Positions 5,002-5,687 of a stretch of 5,687 bases of DNA are shown piece by piece. The notes below the pieces were generated by a model that had not been told where the DNA came from, did not search any database, and saw only the letters and a list, made by a program, of their open reading frames with translations. The first letter of the stretch is position 1. Every line of letters starts with the position of its first letter. The stretch spans positions 1-5,687 of the forward strand of contig JACRAA010000348.1 in the NCBI GenBank assembly GCA_016213595.1, read 5' to 3'. The stretch comes from Actinomycetota bacterium (GTDB taxonomy: Bacteria > Actinomycetota > Actinomycetes > Propionibacteriales > Propionibacteriaceae). The position numbers and the translations under genes were made by a program.

Positions 5002-5045
5002 CCGGACCCGGCGGAAAGTCGGGTGAGCGACTCGTGGCAGACGGC

Positions 5046-5051
5046 AATACT
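5046..5051 (+). promoter_or_regulatory. Candidate -10 for the oxygenase gene
   Basis: AATACT (5046-5051) matches TATAAT at four of six positions and ends seven bases before ATG 5059. GTGAGC at 5023-5028 lies 17 bp upstream as a poor -35. No Shine-Dalgarno sequence precedes the ATG, so a leaderless start is plausible. The 69-bp gap to the divergent methyltransferase must contain both promoters. Confidence 0.35.
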
Positions 5052-5058
5052 CCCCTGC

Positions 5059-5687
5059 ATGGACCCACACCCGGACCTGACCGCTGCGCGCACCACCTGG
5101 CTCGAGGACGGGTACGTCGTGCTGCCGGCCTACCTGCCCGCCGATGACCTGGCCGCGGCGCAGCGCGAGCTCGGCGAGATGTTCCCGTCTGCCGACGACT
5201 TCCACGACGACGTCGATCCCGGCCGCAACGCGCGGTTCGTCGGTGACGAGTTCGACGGGATTGACGGCTTCCCGTTCGCCAGCCTCGCCCTCAACCGCGT
5301 CCCGGTGTCCGACGCCCTGCTGGCGCTGGCGACGACGCTGCTGGGCACGAAGGACGTACGCCTCTACTCCGCCGAGGCCTGGGCGAAGTACGAGGGGGCG
5401 GCCGACTACGACCAGGACCTCCACCGCGACTACCTCAACCACACGATCCTCGTGCCGTCCGACGACCCGGCCTTCGGTCAGGTCGAGATGTTCGTCTTCC
5501 TCTGCGACGTCACCGCCGAGCTGGGTGCGCCGCGGATGGTGCGTCGCTCCCCTGTCACCGACGCCCTGCCGGCCAGGCCCAACTTCTTCCCGCGCCGCGC
5601 GCGCGATGACGACGAGGGCTTCGTCGCGGCCGAGGGCCGACCGGACCTCTTCGAGGCCGAGGTGCCCGCGCCCGGTCCCGCCGGCAC
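5059..5687 (+). CDS. Phytanoyl-CoA dioxygenase (PhyH)-like oxygenase, N-terminal part
   Basis: An open frame starts at ATG 5059 and leaves the right edge after 209 complete codons. The N-terminal LEDGYVVLPAYLPADDLAAAQRE (15-37) is the usual opening of PhyH-family proteins. LYSAEAWAKYEG (102-113), followed by DQDLHRDYLNHT (118-129), contains the HxD iron-ligand pair His122 and Asp124. VEMFVFLCDVTAELGAPRMV (142-161) is the double-stranded beta-helix strand and the turn that leads to the distal half. These enzymes are cytosolic, use Fe(II), oxygen and 2-oxoglutarate, and hydroxylate or otherwise oxidise varied substrates; the substrate is unknown. The window stops at EVPAPGPAG, just before where the distal iron-binding His and the oxoglutarate-binding Arg are expected, so the triad cannot be completed. 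It is divergent from the methyltransferase. Confidence 0.85.
   Translation, partial: MDPHPDLTAARTTWLEDGYVVLPAYLPADDLAAAQRELGEMFPSADDFHDDVDPGRNARFVGDEFDGIDGFPFASLALNRVPVSDALLALATTLLGTKDVRLYSAEAWAKYEGAADYDQDLHRDYLNHTILVPSDDPAFGQVEMFVFLCDVTAELGAPRMVRRSPVTDALPARPNFFPRRARDDDEGFVAAEGRPDLFEAEVPAPGPAG

Noticed and set aside
4990..5442. N-terminal extension of the methyltransferase upstream of ATG 4989
   Set aside because: The in-frame sequence is an open shadow of the divergent PhyH-like gene, lacks any methyltransferase feature, and the protein begins sensibly at MDEAGSDAS.

Overview
High-GC bacterial DNA with an actinobacterial character, possibly Nocardioidaceae-like. Codon third positions are almost all G or C. 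Several start codons lie 6-7 nt downstream of a -10-like hexamer, which is the geometry of leaderless mRNAs. The left-edge gene is an actinobacterial HelD/HelR-type RNA polymerase recycling factor. No rRNA, tRNA, CRISPR array, IS element or phage gene is visible.

Layout. The left edge (1-631, minus) is the N-terminal third of a HelR-like protein, the family linked to protection of RNA polymerase from rifamycins. A near-perfect G/C-rich dyad at 657-678 lies between it and a divergent PaaI/YiiD-type hot-dog thioesterase (711-1133, plus). The dyad matches the rifamycin-associated element (RAE) as I remember it. A convergent Fes-like alpha/beta hydrolase (1137-1943, minus) follows. Only 23 bp separate it from a divergent MFS transporter (1967-3198, plus), and two oppositely oriented TANNNT -10 elements overlap in that gap. 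The MFS gene is broken by a one-base deletion near 2611, between its two six-helix halves.

The centre holds a compact type II toxin-antitoxin operon. A 19-bp operator palindrome (3212-3230) overlaps the probable -10. It is followed by a ribbon-helix-helix antitoxin (3238-3441) and a Doc-type Fic-fold toxin (3438-3800), joined by an ATGA overlap. Next to it lies a minus-strand VOC/glyoxalase domain (3809 to about 4196) with no usable in-frame start. It resembles the C-terminal domain of actinobacterial pterin-carbinolamine-dehydratase/VOC fusion proteins. A perfect 15-bp palindrome (4220-4234) lies at its broken 5' side and contains the stop codon of the next gene, a class I SAM methyltransferase (4231-4989, minus). 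The right edge is the start of a divergent phytanoyl-CoA-dioxygenase-like Fe(II)/2-oxoglutarate oxygenase (5059 to the end, plus).

How the genes work together. The two best-supported functional units are the helR/RAE/thioesterase divergent locus, probably a rifamycin or stalled-polymerase response, and the self-regulated RHH-Doc operon. The other genes look like independent metabolic enzymes. The 3200-4240 stretch (toxin-antitoxin module, beheaded VOC gene, palindrome) is the most accessory-looking part, and the flanking MFS gene also carries a lesion.
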